64,000 bases of DNA from Paenibacillus tyrphae (GTDB taxonomy: Bacteria; Bacillota; Bacilli; Paenibacillales; NBRC-103111): the NCBI RefSeq assembly GCF_027925525.1, contig NZ_BSDJ01000012.1, forward strand, positions 1 through 64,000, written 5' to 3'. The position numbers and the translations under genes were made by a program. The notes beneath the pieces were generated by a model that did no database searches, was not told the origin of the DNA, and saw only the letters and a program-made list of their open reading frames with translations. The stretch's first letter is position 1. Each line of letters starts with the position of its first letter. Shown here piece after piece: positions 34,142-42,566 of this stretch.

Positions 34142-34654
34142 TTACTTCCGTTCCTTCCGATATTCCTCGCCCTTTAAGCAGTAGCTTTCCATTGTCCGTT
34201 TCATTCGTGCAAGGTCCGACTCCTTCAGCTCGCGCACCACTTTAGCCGGGGATCCGAGCGACAGGGTAAACGGGGGGATCGTTTTGTTTTCGGTCACGAG
34301 CGAACCCGCTCCTATTAAAGCATATTCACCGATCACGGCGCCGTTAAGTACAATCGCCCCCATGCCGATTAATGTGCCTTTGCCTACGCGGCACCCGTGA
34401 ATAATCGCGCCGTGTCCAACGGAAACCTCGTCTTCGACGATGAGCGGTTGGTCCGTATTGACGTGACCGATGCATCCGTCTTGAATGTTGCTCCTTTTTC
34501 CGATTCGGATCGGGGCCAAGTCGCCGCGCAGCACCGTATTGTACCAGATCGTTGCGCCCTCGCCGATTTCCACGTCGCCAATGATCTGCACGCCCGCTGC
34601 AAGAAAAGCGGTAGGATGAACCGTAGGGGTAATGCCGTTATAGCTGTGAAGCAT
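34142..34654 (-). CDS. Gamma-class carbonic anhydrase-like hexapeptide-repeat protein, 170 aa
   Basis: A left-handed beta-helix of isoleucine-patch hexapeptides (VQIIGDVEIGEGATIWYNTVLRGD ...), a trimer in the family. Zinc-binding histidines are in GHVNTD, VGHGAIIHGC; Arg and Asp/Gln of the active site are seen as RGDLAPIRIG and NIQDG. Relatives include B. subtilis YtoA and E. coli YrdA/PaaY. The frame extends to 34822 over the neighbouring gene; ATG 34654 (MLHSYNGI), after AAAGGAGTGG, is the likely start. Carbonic anhydrase activity is unproven for most relatives. Confidence 0.9.
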   Translation of the reverse strand: MLHSYNGITPTVHPTAFLAAGVQIIGDVEIGEGATIWYNTVLRGDLAPIRIGKRSNIQDGCIGHVNTDQPLIVEDEVSVGHGAIIHGCRVGKGTLIGMGAIVLNGAVIGEYALIGAGSLVTENKTIPPFTLSLGSPAKVVRELKESDLARMKRTMESYCLKGEEYRKERK

Positions 34655-34748
34655 AATTATCGCCACTCCTTTTGGAAGCCTGGGCATCCGCTCTTCATTC
34701 GATCGGAACGGATCAGACGAATTAAATGGAGTGATTGTAGCAAGGGGA

Positions 34749-35876
34749 TTACCTGTTGTCAAATGGCAGCACAATCTTCTCTTCATCCGGCACATAGGTG
34801 CCCTCGATAATGCTGCTGCCAAGCTTCGTCACCTGAATGACACGGCCGCACCGTTCCTCTTCTCCGATCCGCAGCAGTCCCAGATGCATCATCATTTGGA
34901 CGATACGCAGTTCCAGGATGGAATCGGGCGTATCGTAATAAAAGGGACGGATCAGCGGTACGAACGCCCGTTTCACGGAATCGAACGTCACCCAGTCTTT
35001 GCACAGACGGTTCAACCATTGGGCGATCGATTGCAGGTGAGGAACAGGGCCTTTATAAAGCCTTAACCAGAAACGGTACACCTGAACCGGGTCTTCCTTC
35101 CCTCCTTCGTTAACCCGGGCGAGCCCTTGCTCCGTCAGCGCAAGCACCTGATGATGCTCGGTGACGAGATCGTTATAGTAGCAATAGTCGTAGATGAAGG
35201 AGAAGCGGTTCGGATATTCGCGGAACATCCGTCCGTAGCCGAAACGCCAGGCCGTCTTCCCTACCGACTCTTCCCGCACAGCCATCCGTTCCAGCACCTG
35301 CTGAAGACTCCTTTTGTACATCGCGTTATCGCTCGTCAGCATGACTTCCTGATCGCGCAGAAAGAGCAGGAAATTCGCGATGTCGTCCAGGATCAGCTTT
35401 TGCTCGTCCCGGTAGACCGGGGGCTCTTCGGCGGCGTCCAGCTGCTGCTCGAATCGCTTGGCTAGGGCGGTAACAAACCGGCGTTTCAGATCCGCAGGCA
35501 CTTGAAACAAATATTTCGTCTGCTGCGAATGGCCGTTAAACAGCCAGCCTAGCTGCTTGAAGCGGGTAATCGTATCTCGCGGATTCCAAGCCGCATCCGT
35601 TTCTTCTTTCTCGAACCGGCTCTGCTGCACCCGGGCGACAAGCTCTTCGAGACTGAACGATCCCCGCTGGTCGAACAGCAGCGAATTAAGAAACCGGATA
35701 TCCTGGGTGGACAACGCTCCGATCTGACTGTCGAAAATGTCTCTTCGTCCTACGGTCGACAAAATCGATTGAATCAGCTCGTTCTTCGAATGTCCGTTGC
35801 ACTCGCAGTTGTACGTACCTGCGATGCGGCTCAACTGGTGAATGTCGGCATAGCTTAACATGTCGGCTAAATTCAT
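34749..35876 (-). CDS. Unknown 375-aa protein, possibly helicase-associated winged-helix type
   Basis: I cannot place this with certainty. The N-terminus (MLSYADIHQLSRIAGTYN, then SKNELIQSILSTVG) resembles a SAP-like or short DNA-binding helix pair. Later segments (LNSLLFDQRGSFSLEELVARV; VTFDSVKRAFVPLIRP; MMMHLGLLRIGEE) look like repeated winged-helix units, as in N-terminal domains next to XPB/Ssl2-type helicases. No helicase motif is present. It has a four-Tyr/Phe cluster (FSFIYDYCYYND). It is preceded by a perfect 20-base palindrome at 35942-35961. A nucleic-acid-binding role is a tentative inference. Confidence 0.72.
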   Translation of the reverse strand: MNLADMLSYADIHQLSRIAGTYNCECNGHSKNELIQSILSTVGRRDIFDSQIGALSTQDIRFLNSLLFDQRGSFSLEELVARVQQSRFEKEETDAAWNPRDTITRFKQLGWLFNGHSQQTKYLFQVPADLKRRFVTALAKRFEQQLDAAEEPPVYRDEQKLILDDIANFLLFLRDQEVMLTSDNAMYKRSLQQVLERMAVREESVGKTAWRFGYGRMFREYPNRFSFIYDYCYYNDLVTEHHQVLALTEQGLARVNEGGKEDPVQVYRFWLRLYKGPVPHLQSIAQWLNRLCKDWVTFDSVKRAFVPLIRPFYYDTPDSILELRIVQMMMHLGLLRIGEEERCGRVIQVTKLGSSIIEGTYVPDEEKIVLPFDNR

Positions 35877-35941
35877 CCGTTCGTCCCTCCAGAACTTCCC
35901 TCCAAACTTTCTTAGTACCCAGTATGGGAAAATGTTCTAAA

Positions 35942-35961
35942 TTTAAACGCGGTCGTTTAAA
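35942..35961. repeat. Perfect palindrome upstream of the 375-aa gene
   Basis: TTTAAACG-CGGT-CGTTTAAA, eight-base arms, 66 bases before the start of the 375-residue gene. It is a candidate operator. Confidence 0.5.
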
Positions 35962-35981
35962 AGTTTATTTCCGTTCCATGT

Positions 35982-36035
35982 AAAAAAGCGGCTTTGCACG
36001 CGCTTCTAAAAATAGAAATGCGTGCAAAGCCGCTT
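35982..36035 (-). terminator. Terminator after the histidine phosphatase gene
   Basis: Minus-strand arms AAGCGGCTTTGCACGC and GCGTGCAAAGCCGCTT (16 bp, perfect) with an 18-base loop and a T-run, 27 bases past the stop. Confidence 0.92.
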
Positions 36036-36061
36036 CATTTCGGCTAAGTATGGTATTACTG

Positions 36062-36652
36062 TCAAGCTCCTTGCCCAAGCTCCGCAAGATGGACGGTACA
36101 GTTTAGCAGACGGCACTGCCAGCCGCCCGGCGTCCGTTCCATGACCGTGAGCGACGTATTGCTCAGATGCTCTTCAATCTTTCTTCCGATAAACTGTGCC
36201 AGCACCGGTGCGATGTATCCGCCATGGCTGACGAGCAAGATCCGTTTGCCCTGATGCTCGCGGTCCACATCGACGAGAAAGGACGCCCAGCGCGCCAGCA
36301 GCTTCTCATCGCTCTCCACGCCGAGATCCAAATCTCTCCAACCCTCGCCCCAACGATCAGTGCGCTCCTGCAGCGTGGTCCCTTCCAGCTCGCCAAATGC
36401 CCGCTCCCTCAGCCTGGCATCCAACCCAAGAAGCGGAGTTCCGGTAAGACGGGATATTGTAAGAGCCGTTTCTTTAGCCCGAAGCAGATCGCTGGCAATA
36501 ACGCCGTCCCATGCCTCTCCCGCAAGCCGCTTTGCCAGCAACTCGGCCTGTACCCTGCCGACTTCTGCCAAGGGCGTGTCCATCTGCCCCTGCATGCGTC
36601 CAGCCAAATTCCATTCCGTTGTCCCATGACGTATAAACCCAAGCGTTAACAT
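36062..36652 (-). CDS. Histidine phosphatase (phosphoglycerate mutase-like), 196 aa
   Basis: The catalytic LGFIRHGTTEWN motif (RHG, about residues 8-10) and a second active-site His in LLVSHGGYIAPVLAQF identify the histidine phosphatase superfamily, related to B. subtilis PhoE/YhfR and cobalamin phosphatase CobC. The substrate cannot be read. The frame extends upstream to 36742 over the anti-sigma gene; AAAGGAGA before ATG 36652 marks the start. A terminator at 36691-36713 separates it from the sigma operon. Confidence 0.9.
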   Translation of the reverse strand: MLTLGFIRHGTTEWNLAGRMQGQMDTPLAEVGRVQAELLAKRLAGEAWDGVIASDLLRAKETALTISRLTGTPLLGLDARLRERAFGELEGTTLQERTDRWGEGWRDLDLGVESDEKLLARWASFLVDVDREHQGKRILLVSHGGYIAPVLAQFIGRKIEEHLSNTSLTVMERTPGGWQCRLLNCTVHLAELGQGA

Positions 36653-36690
36653 TCGTTCGCCGACTCTCCTTTTCTGTCTGATGCAAAAGA

Positions 36691-36713
36691 CAAAAGCCCC
36701 GGAAACGGGGCTT
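36691..36713 (-). terminator. Terminator after the sigma/anti-sigma pair
   Basis: Minus-strand AAGCCCCG-tttc-CGGGGCTT followed by TTGTCTTTT, five bases past the anti-sigma stop. Confidence 0.8.
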
Positions 36714-36717
36714 CTCG

Positions 36718-37344
36718 TTACTGACGCGTGCGCGAAAACCAATTCATGATCAGGAGCGTGCCGGTCAATCCGAATAACGAAACGAAAAGCATATAATCGT
36801 TGACCGTACGAATCGGTCCGACCTGGTACATGAACGGATCGCTAAACCCACGAAGGCTTGCTACGGCTGTAGGCATCGCATGCACGTTCATCGAATCCGA
36901 TTGCCCGGCTACGGCAACGACGGGATCGTTCATCCGCCCGAAAACCGCGGATTCGTGCGCCGAGCCGGCTTCGTACCGACCGTCGTTCATAAACGAAAAG
37001 TAAAAGGTGACCATAAACAAAGCGATAAAGCAAGCGATCACCGCAGTCAGGTTCCGCCGCAGCTTAAAAGAGAACTGATACAGACGGTCGCCCACGGGAG
37101 TGCGCCACGACTCATCCGCATAGATTCGCTTCATTACGCTGGTGGATACGGAAACCTCGCCGCTGTCGAACGTCGTTTCCCCCCCGGCCGTGCGGATTAA
37201 TTCCGTGCTCTCTTGCCATATTTGAAATTCTTCAGCGCATGCCGGGCAATTCTGGATATGCTCATCCACCGCCAGCCGGTTCGGATCGTCTTCCGGCAGG
37301 TCCCAGTATATGCCGAAAAAATCATAAACGTCATCGCATTTCAT
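36718..37344 (-). CDS. Zinc-finger anti-sigma factor, membrane protein, 208 aa
   Basis: The N-terminal ZAS-type zinc finger is seen as VDEHIQNCPACAEEF (H-x3-C-x2-C, about 27-41). Two membrane segments follow (about 101-120, LTAVIACFIALFMVTFYFSF; about 182-202, YMLFVSLFGLTGTLLIMNWF) with a ~60-residue loop between them. Its start overlaps the stop of the ECF sigma gene (ATGA), the usual arrangement for a cognate anti-sigma. It should hold the sigma factor at the membrane until an envelope signal is received. Confidence 0.88.
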   Translation of the reverse strand: MKCDDVYDFFGIYWDLPEDDPNRLAVDEHIQNCPACAEEFQIWQESTELIRTAGGETTFDSGEVSVSTSVMKRIYADESWRTPVGDRLYQFSFKLRRNLTAVIACFIALFMVTFYFSFMNDGRYEAGSAHESAVFGRMNDPVVAVAGQSDSMNVHAMPTAVASLRGFSDPFMYQVGPIRTVNDYMLFVSLFGLTGTLLIMNWFSRTRQ

Positions 37345-37934
37345 CGTCGATTCATCTCCTCATACTCCTCAAAGATCGGTTCAAGAAAGTATGGCTCCAG
37401 TTGAAGCTTTACACTGGCCCTTGCTCTGAACAACAAAGACTTGACCGAACTCACCGTTTGTCCGAGGATATTCGCTATCTCTTGATAGTCAAGCTGGTCA
37501 TACTCTCGCAATATAAGCGCGGAACGCTGCTTCTCAGGCAAATTGTTGATCGCATCGCGAACCATAGTCACCTTTTCGTTGCGAAGCACCGTTTGTTCCG
37601 GTAATGTTTCCACTGCGGTTTGAGGCGTGTATCCGCTTTGCTCCAATGAAACCTGGGTGTTCTTATGTTTACGCAGCTCGCTAAGAACCGTATTGCGCGC
37701 AATGGTGTAGAGCCAAGTGGAGAAGGTCGCCTCTACCTCGCGGAACGAATGCAGGCTGCGATAAGCCTTGTAAAAGGTCTCGTTGCACAAGTCCTCCGCC
37801 AGCGATTCCATTTGTGCGCTTTTCAGCATATGAAAGATGAATGCCAATATTTTACGTTCGTAGCGGCGCATTAATTCGTCGTATAGTTGGACGTTGCCGT
37901 CCTTGATTTCTCTGATCAACTGGGAATCGGTCAT
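37341..37934 (-). CDS. ECF-type RNA polymerase sigma factor, 197 aa
   Basis: Region 2 spans about 1-90 (YERKILAFIFHMLKSAQMESLAEDLCNETFYKAYRSL, then FSTWLYTIARNTVLSELRKHK). Region 4 spans about 120-180 (INNLPEKQRSALILREYDQLDYQEIANILGQTVSSVKSLLFRARASVKLQL). A short linker separates them. The gene is followed directly by a membrane anti-sigma factor. A possible self-regulated ECF promoter lies 55-80 bases upstream. The group cannot be fixed by eye; it resembles sigma-W/X-like Bacillales factors. Confidence 0.93.
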   Translation of the reverse strand: MTDSQLIREIKDGNVQLYDELMRRYERKILAFIFHMLKSAQMESLAEDLCNETFYKAYRSLHSFREVEATFSTWLYTIARNTVLSELRKHKNTQVSLEQSGYTPQTAVETLPEQTVLRNEKVTMVRDAINNLPEKQRSALILREYDQLDYQEIANILGQTVSSVKSLLFRARASVKLQLEPYFLEPIFEEYEEMNRR

Positions 37935-37988
37935 GCGAGTGCGACCCTCCTTGTGATTCCTGCTTACTCCCAGCGATGCTACTTTGTT

Positions 37989-38014
37989 GTACTATTGGGG
38001 AGTAAAAAAGTTGC
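37989..38014 (-). promoter_or_regulatory. Possible ECF-type promoter of the sigma operon
   Basis: GCAAC (38010-38014), a 17-base spacer that begins with a T-run, and GTAC (37989-37992) on the minus strand. This resembles the AAC...CGT pattern of ECF promoters, so it may be autoregulated. Weak match. Confidence 0.35.
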
Positions 38015-38122
38015 GGTCGATTTTAAAATTTTTTTTAGAATTGGGGACGATCATATAAGATTCGAGGTAACTAGCCAAAAATCCTGCTTTTCCGACAAGA
38101 TTCATAACTTTTTCCAAAAACA

Positions 38123-38171
38123 GGTGTGCACTTTTACTTCTTTATCGACCCATTTTCTGTATATGCACACC
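38123..38171 (-). repeat. Inverted repeat behind the candidate small RNA (possible second terminator)
   Basis: GGTGTGCA and TGCACACC arms with a 33-base loop. On the minus strand they are followed by TGTTTTTGG. It may back up the terminator at 38175-38205. Confidence 0.4.
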
Positions 38172-38174
38172 GGC

Positions 38175-38252
38175 AAAAAAAAGACCGCCTGAAATTCAGG
38201 CGGTTGCACAGTGTGCCATTATTCGGATAGGAGTGGAGAGAAACCATACTGT
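38175..38252 (-). ncRNA. Predicted ~78-nt C-rich small RNA with intrinsic terminator
   Basis: The transcript predicted from the consensus promoter at 38259-38287 starts near 38252 and ends at the perfect terminator ACCGCCTGAA-t-TTCAGGCGGT plus eight T (38175-38205). Its 5' ACAGU can pair with ACUGU just before the terminator, which would leave the pyrimidine-rich stretch between (CUCUCCACUCCUAUCC) single-stranded. That stretch is complementary to Shine-Dalgarno-like purine sequences, as in C-rich Bacillales small RNAs such as RsaE/RoxS and FsrA. No open reading frame with a ribosome-binding site lies in it. Predicted from sequence only; an alternative is an attenuated leader for the sigma operon. 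Confidence 0.55.
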
Positions 38253-38258
38253 ACTTTT

Positions 38259-38287
38259 ATTATATGTATACGTTTACAAAATGTCAA
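38259..38287 (-). promoter_or_regulatory. Consensus sigma-A promoter with overlapping cre box
   Basis: Minus strand: TTGACA (38282-38287), 17-base spacer, TATAAT (38259-38264), matching the consensus exactly. The spacer contains TTGTAAACGTATACA (38265-38279), which fits the cre consensus WTGNAANCGNWNNCW at every position. CcpA bound there would repress transcription. Confidence 0.75.
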
Positions 38288-38321
38288 TGGTTTTTTTGAA
38301 AACGGTTTCGATTTTTTTTAA

Positions 38322-38356
38322 AAAAAAGACTACACGTGAACCGCGTAGTCTTTTTT
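38322..38356 (-). terminator. Terminator overlapping the tyrA stop codon
   Basis: Minus-strand AAAAAGACTAC ... GTAGTCTTTTT hairpin followed by a long T-run. The tyrA TAG (38330-38332) is inside the 3' arm, so the last tyrA codons form the 5' arm. Confidence 0.88.
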
Positions 38357-39418
38357 AAGCAATTCCAGCGCTTTGTCCATTTGTCCTTCCTCCCGGAACG
38401 ACAAGCGCAAAACCCCGGGGACATCTTCCCGGCTTTCGATGATCTGAATGTTGCTGAGGTTAATCCGGTGACTGCCGAGCAGCGTCGTAATCTGCGCGAT
38501 GATCCCCGGATGGTCAGGCACGTCCACATAAATATCGTAGAACGAATGAATGACGCCCTTGCGCCGCTCCGGCAACCCGCTGCGGAACTCGTTGGCCTTC
38601 TGAAACTCTCGTTCGATGCCAGGACCGTCCTCCGCCTCCAACCGACCGATAAACCCGGCAATTTCGTCATTCCAATCCCGAAGCAGCTTCAGGACCACCT
38701 CTCGGTTGTTGATCAGAATGTCCCGCCAGATGACCGGGTCGCTGGAAGCGATGCGCGTAATGTCGCGGAAGCCGCCCGCCGCCAAATTCTGATACAGCTC
38801 GTTCGATTCGTTATAACGAGCGATTTGGTTCACGAGCGCCACGGCAATAATATGCGGCAGATGGCTGATTGCGCCGACAATCTCGTCATGCAGGACCGGG
38901 TCTACCTTCACCAGATGCGCCCGAGTATGCTGAAGCAGCTCCGCAAGCCGGTCATAAGCTCCCTTCGGCGTTCCGGCATCCGGCGTCAGCACGTAGAAGG
39001 CGTTCTCGAACAATCGGGAGCTTGCTGCCTCAACGCCCGACTTTTCCTTGCCAGCCATCGGATGCCCTCCGATAAAATGAACACCCGACAGTTGAAGGCG
39101 CGAAGCGCAAGCAGTTACGCTTGCTTTCGTGCTTCCAACATCGGTGATGACGCAGCCCGGTTTCAACGGGAGCACGGACAATTTGTGCAAATACTCATCA
39201 AGGTTACCAACCGGAACGCACAAAAATATAAAATCCGCTTCCGCCGCTGCTTCCTCAATCGAAGTGGTTGCATGATCCACGACTTCGCGCTTCAAATATT
39301 TCTCTACGGATTTCGGATTATTGGAATGGCCGACGACCGTCAGTCCCGGCTTCCCCTTGAAGCACAGGGCCAACGAGCCGCCGATTAATCCGACTCCGAA
39401 TATGGCAACCTTTGTCAT
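38330..39418 (-). CDS. tyrA: Prephenate dehydrogenase with ACT domain, 362 aa
   Basis: Converts prephenate to 4-hydroxyphenylpyruvate for tyrosine. The NAD-binding motif is VAIFGVGLIGGSLALCFKG (residues 4-22); catalytic-domain motifs are VTDVGSTKASV and HFIGGHPMAGKEKSG. A C-terminal ACT domain (about 288-360; YVDVPDHPGIIAQITTLLGSHRINLSNIQII) is typical of feedback-regulated Gram-positive TyrA. It overlaps hisC by four bases and ends the supraoperon at a terminator. Confidence 0.97.
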   Translation of the reverse strand: MTKVAIFGVGLIGGSLALCFKGKPGLTVVGHSNNPKSVEKYLKREVVDHATTSIEEAAAEADFIFLCVPVGNLDEYLHKLSVLPLKPGCVITDVGSTKASVTACASRLQLSGVHFIGGHPMAGKEKSGVEAASSRLFENAFYVLTPDAGTPKGAYDRLAELLQHTRAHLVKVDPVLHDEIVGAISHLPHIIAVALVNQIARYNESNELYQNLAAGGFRDITRIASSDPVIWRDILINNREVVLKLLRDWNDEIAGFIGRLEAEDGPGIEREFQKANEFRSGLPERRKGVIHSFYDIYVDVPDHPGIIAQITTLLGSHRINLSNIQIIESREDVPGVLRLSFREEGQMDKALELLKKDYAVHV

Positions 39419-40515
39419 GAGACGGCCACTTCGCTCAGAACTTGCTCCAGCGCTCCAAGGAATTTGTTGTTCTGCTCTTCGCTGCCTACCGTTACCCGGA
39501 TCATGGTCGGATAGCCCCAGCTCGGATCGTGACGGACGATAATTCCTTTGCGCAGCAGCCCTTGGAACACCGCGCCTCCGTCCCGCTTCACGTCAACCAT
39601 AATGAAGTTGCCGTGCGCATCGAAGTACGGCAGTCCCAGCTCGGCGAATTTCGCTGTCAGCTTCCGGATACCTTGGGCGTTTGCCTCGCGGCAAGACTCG
39701 ATAAACGCATCGTCGTTTACCGCTGCCAGCGCCGCTTTTTGGGCGAAGCTCGTCGTATTGAACGGCTCGCGCACCTGATTGATCGAGCGAACGACATCGG
39801 GATGGCCTACGCCGTAACCGATGCGCAAAGACGCCAAGCCGTAGATTTTGGAAAACGTGCGCAGCACGACAACATTATTGTGCTTCTCCAGCAGCTTGAC
39901 GCTGTCGGGATATTGCCCGCTCACGTTGTATTCCGCGTAAGCTTCGTCCAGCACGACCATAACGTTCTTTGGCACGGCCTCCAGGAACGCCGTAATTTCC
40001 GCTTCGTTCAGCATCGTCCCTGTCGGGTTGTTCGGGTTGCAGATCCAGACAATCTTCGTCCGGGAATTTACTTTGCCCAGCATCGCTTGCAGATCATGCT
40101 TTCCGTTCGCATCCACGGGCACCTCGATCACCTTGGCCCCTTCGACCTCGGCGTTGTGCTTATACTGCGGAAACGTCGGATAGGCGGTAATGGTCTCGTC
40201 TTCCGGGGTCAGGAAGGCGCGGGCGATCATCAAGATCACTTCATCCGACCCGAGTCCAAAAATAATTTGATTCGGCTGTACCCCCAGTTTGCCGGCAACG
40301 GCATTCGTCAGCTCAACGGCGCCGCCGTCCGGATAGATGCTGACTTGGTCGAGCATCGCGGCAATCGCTTCTTTCGCTTTGGGCGAGCACCCGAAAGGAT
40401 TTTCATTGGAAGCAAGCTTGATCACTTCCGTCAGACCAAGCTCGCGCTTGACTTCGTCGATCGGTTTTCCCGGCTGGTAGACCGGGAGATGTACGATATT
40501 TTGTTTAGGCTGCAC
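39415..40515 (-). CDS. hisC: Histidinol-phosphate / aromatic aminotransferase, 366 aa
   Basis: A PLP-dependent class I/II aminotransferase that in B. subtilis serves both histidine and aromatic amino acid synthesis. The PLP lysine is in TFSKIYGLASLRIGYGVG; substrate motifs are KLASNENPFGCSPKA and WICNPNNPTGT. The frame starts at a GTG at 40527, but GAGGTGA spans it and lies eight bases before a second GTG at 40515 (translated MQPKQNIVHL), the better start. It sits between trpA and tyrA, as in B. subtilis. Confidence 0.94.
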   Translation of the reverse strand: MQPKQNIVHLPVYQPGKPIDEVKRELGLTEVIKLASNENPFGCSPKAKEAIAAMLDQVSIYPDGGAVELTNAVAGKLGVQPNQIIFGLGSDEVILMIARAFLTPEDETITAYPTFPQYKHNAEVEGAKVIEVPVDANGKHDLQAMLGKVNSRTKIVWICNPNNPTGTMLNEAEITAFLEAVPKNVMVVLDEAYAEYNVSGQYPDSVKLLEKHNNVVVLRTFSKIYGLASLRIGYGVGHPDVVRSINQVREPFNTTSFAQKAALAAVNDDAFIESCREANAQGIRKLTAKFAELGLPYFDAHGNFIMVDVKRDGGAVFQGLLRKGIIVRHDPSWGYPTMIRVTVGSEEQNNKFLGALEQVLSEVAVS

Positions 40516-40561
40516 GACAAAGGTCACCTCGTCACATGAATTAGTAGCTCCAATACCGGAA

Positions 40562-41374
40562 TCAGTTCCCCATTAATTTTCGCACAAATTCATGAATTTG
40601 CAAGAGCCCTTGCGATTTTGTCGACTCATTCGTGAGGAGCGGCAGCGTTTCTTCCACCGTGCGCACCAAAGCGCTGCCCACCACGATCCCGTCGCACGTC
40701 CCCGCGAACCGCGCAAACTGCTCCGGCGTAGAGATGCCGAAGCCGATGGCGATCGGCAGATCGGTCGACGATTTAACAGTGGTCAAAAATTCGTCGATGC
40801 CGCTGTGGAACTCAGTCCGCGTCCCCGTAACGCCGAGCGACGATACGCAGTAAACGAAGCCGCTGGCACGCGAAGCGATTCGCTGCACGCGTTCTTTGGA
40901 CGTCGGGGCGACAAGCGGGATGAGATGAAGGCCGTGCTGCTGCGCCAGCACTCGTACCTCTTCATCCTCCTCCATCGGGAGATCGGGAATAATAAGTCCG
41001 TCAATTCCATTTTCTTGCAGAAGCTTGAATATACGGTCAAGCCCCGTTTGCAGCACAGGATTATAATAAGTAAATAAAATAAACGGGATTTCGCAGCCTT
41101 CACTGCGCGCCTCACGGGCCGCTCCGATGCAATCGAGAATCGAGATGCGGTTCGCTTTGAGCGCACGCATGGACGAGCGTTGAATGACCGGGCCGTCCGC
41201 CAGCGGGTCTGAATACGGAACGCCCAGCTCGATCATCGCCGCTCCGGCTTTCTCAAGCTCTTTTATGATGTCGACCGAGGTCCGCACGTCCGGGTCTCCG
41301 ATCGTCAAAAACGGGATGAAAGCCGGCTGTTTTTGTTCACGCAGCTCGGCAAATTTCCGGTCAATGCGATTCAT
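40562..41374 (-). CDS. trpA: Tryptophan synthase alpha chain, 270 aa
   Basis: Cleaves indole-3-glycerol phosphate to indole and glyceraldehyde-3-phosphate. The catalytic Glu is in [21 protein letters not shown], the Asp in [14 protein letters not shown], and the phosphate-binding loops are SLGVTGTR and GFGISTPEQ. Its ATG overlaps the end of trpB, consistent with translational coupling of the alpha and beta subunits. Confidence 0.97.
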   Translation of the reverse strand: MNRIDRKFAELREQKQPAFIPFLTIGDPDVRTSVDIIKELEKAGAAMIELGVPYSDPLADGPVIQRSSMRALKANRISILDCIGAAREARSEGCEIPFILFTYYNPVLQTGLDRIFKLLQENGIDGLIIPDLPMEEDEEVRVLAQQHGLHLIPLVAPTSKERVQRIASRASGFVYCVSSLGVTGTRTEFHSGIDEFLTTVKSSTDLPIAIGFGISTPEQFARFAGTCDGIVVGSALVRTVEETLPLLTNESTKSQGLLQIHEFVRKLMGN

Positions 41375-42566
41375 CGGCAGTTCCTCCCAAATAACTCATA
41401 ATCGCTTCCACGTCCTTGTCGCCGCGTCCGGAGAGACTGACAACAATGATATCGTCTTTGCTCATCGCAGGCGCCCGCTTGATCGTCTCGGCGATGGCGT
41501 GCGCGCTTTCGAGCGCCGGGATGATCCCTTCCTTGCGGCTTAGCAGTTGCAGCGCGTCCAGCGCTTCTTTATCCGTAATCGGGACGTATTCCGCCCGGCC
41601 GGTATCTTTCAAATGAGCATGCTCCGGCCCAACGCCCGGATAGTCAAGACCTGCGGATATCGAGTGCGCTTCCTGCACTTGGCCGAATTCGTCCTGCAGC
41701 AAGTAGCTGTAAGAGCCTTGGAACACCCCTTGGCTGCCTTTCGTCATCGTCGCGGCATGCTTATCCGTATCGACGCCTCGTCCGGCGGCCTCTACACCGA
41801 TCAAACACACGTTCTCGTCCTGCACGAACGGATAGAACATCCCGATCGCATTGCTGCCCCCGCCTACGGCCGCAATAACCGCATTCGGCAGCCGCCCTTC
41901 CAGCTCAAGAATTTGCTTGCGGGATTCGTCGCCGATAATGCGTTGAAAATCCCGCACCATCATCGGGTACGGATGTGGCCCGGTAGCTGAACCGAGGATA
42001 TAGAACGTATCGTCCACGTGGCTCACCCAATAACGCAGCGTCTCGTTGCAGGCGTCCTTCAGCGTCCGGGTACCGGAAAGCACCGGAACCACTTCCGTGC
42101 CGAGCAGGTTCATCCGGAACACGTTGAGCTGCTGACGCTTCATATCTTCTTCGCCCATGAACACTTTGCACTCAAAGCCGAGCAGCGCGGCGACCGTGGC
42201 TGTAGCGACCCCATGCTGGCCAGCACCGGTTTCGGCGATAATTTTCGTTTTGCCCATCCACTTGGCGAGCAACCCTTGGCCGAGCGCGTTGTTGATTTTA
42301 TGGGCGCCCGTATGGTTTAAATCCTCACGCTTCAAGTAGATTTTTGCGCCGCCCAAATGCTCGGTCAGTCTTCCTGCGTAATACAAGGAAGTCGGACGTC
42401 CCGAATAACGGTGCAGCCAGTAGTTCAGCTCCTCCTGAAACCGAGCGTCTTTTGCGTATTTTTTGAACGATTCTTCCAGCTCGATCAAAGCGTTCATCAG
42501 CGTTTCCGGCACGTAACGCCCGCCGAACTTGCCGAATCGGCCGTGAATATCCGGTCCGTTATACAA
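41361..42566 (-). CDS. trpB: Tryptophan synthase beta chain, 401 aa
   Basis: A PLP enzyme joining indole and serine. The PLP lysine is in [39 protein letters not shown] and the phosphate-binding [13 protein letters not shown] follow. [19 protein letters not shown] opens the N-terminus. The start is TTG at 42566, preceded by AGAGGG about nine bases away, and it overlaps the trpF stop. Confidence 0.97.
   Translation of the reverse strand: MYNGPDIHGRFGKFGGRYVPETLMNALIELEESFKKYAKDARFQEELNYWLHRYSGRPTSLYYAGRLTEHLGGAKIYLKREDLNHTGAHKINNALGQGLLAKWMGKTKIIAETGAGQHGVATATVAALLGFECKVFMGEEDMKRQQLNVFRMNLLGTEVVPVLSGTRTLKDACNETLRYWVSHVDDTFYILGSATGPHPYPMMVRDFQRIIGDESRKQILELEGRLPNAVIAAVGGGSNAIGMFYPFVQDENVCLIGVEAAGRGVDTDKHAATMTKGSQGVFQGSYSYLLQDEFGQVQEAHSISAGLDYPGVGPEHAHLKDTGRAEYVPITDKEALDALQLLSRKEGIIPALESAHAIAETIKRAPAMSKDDIIVVSLSGRGDKDVEAIMSYLGGTADESH

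Noticed and set aside
39442..40539. 365-codon plus-strand frame opposite hisC; similar long frames opposite aroC, tyrA and panB
   Set aside because: Complementary frames of well-supported enzymes; Arg/His-rich and no ribosome-binding sites.
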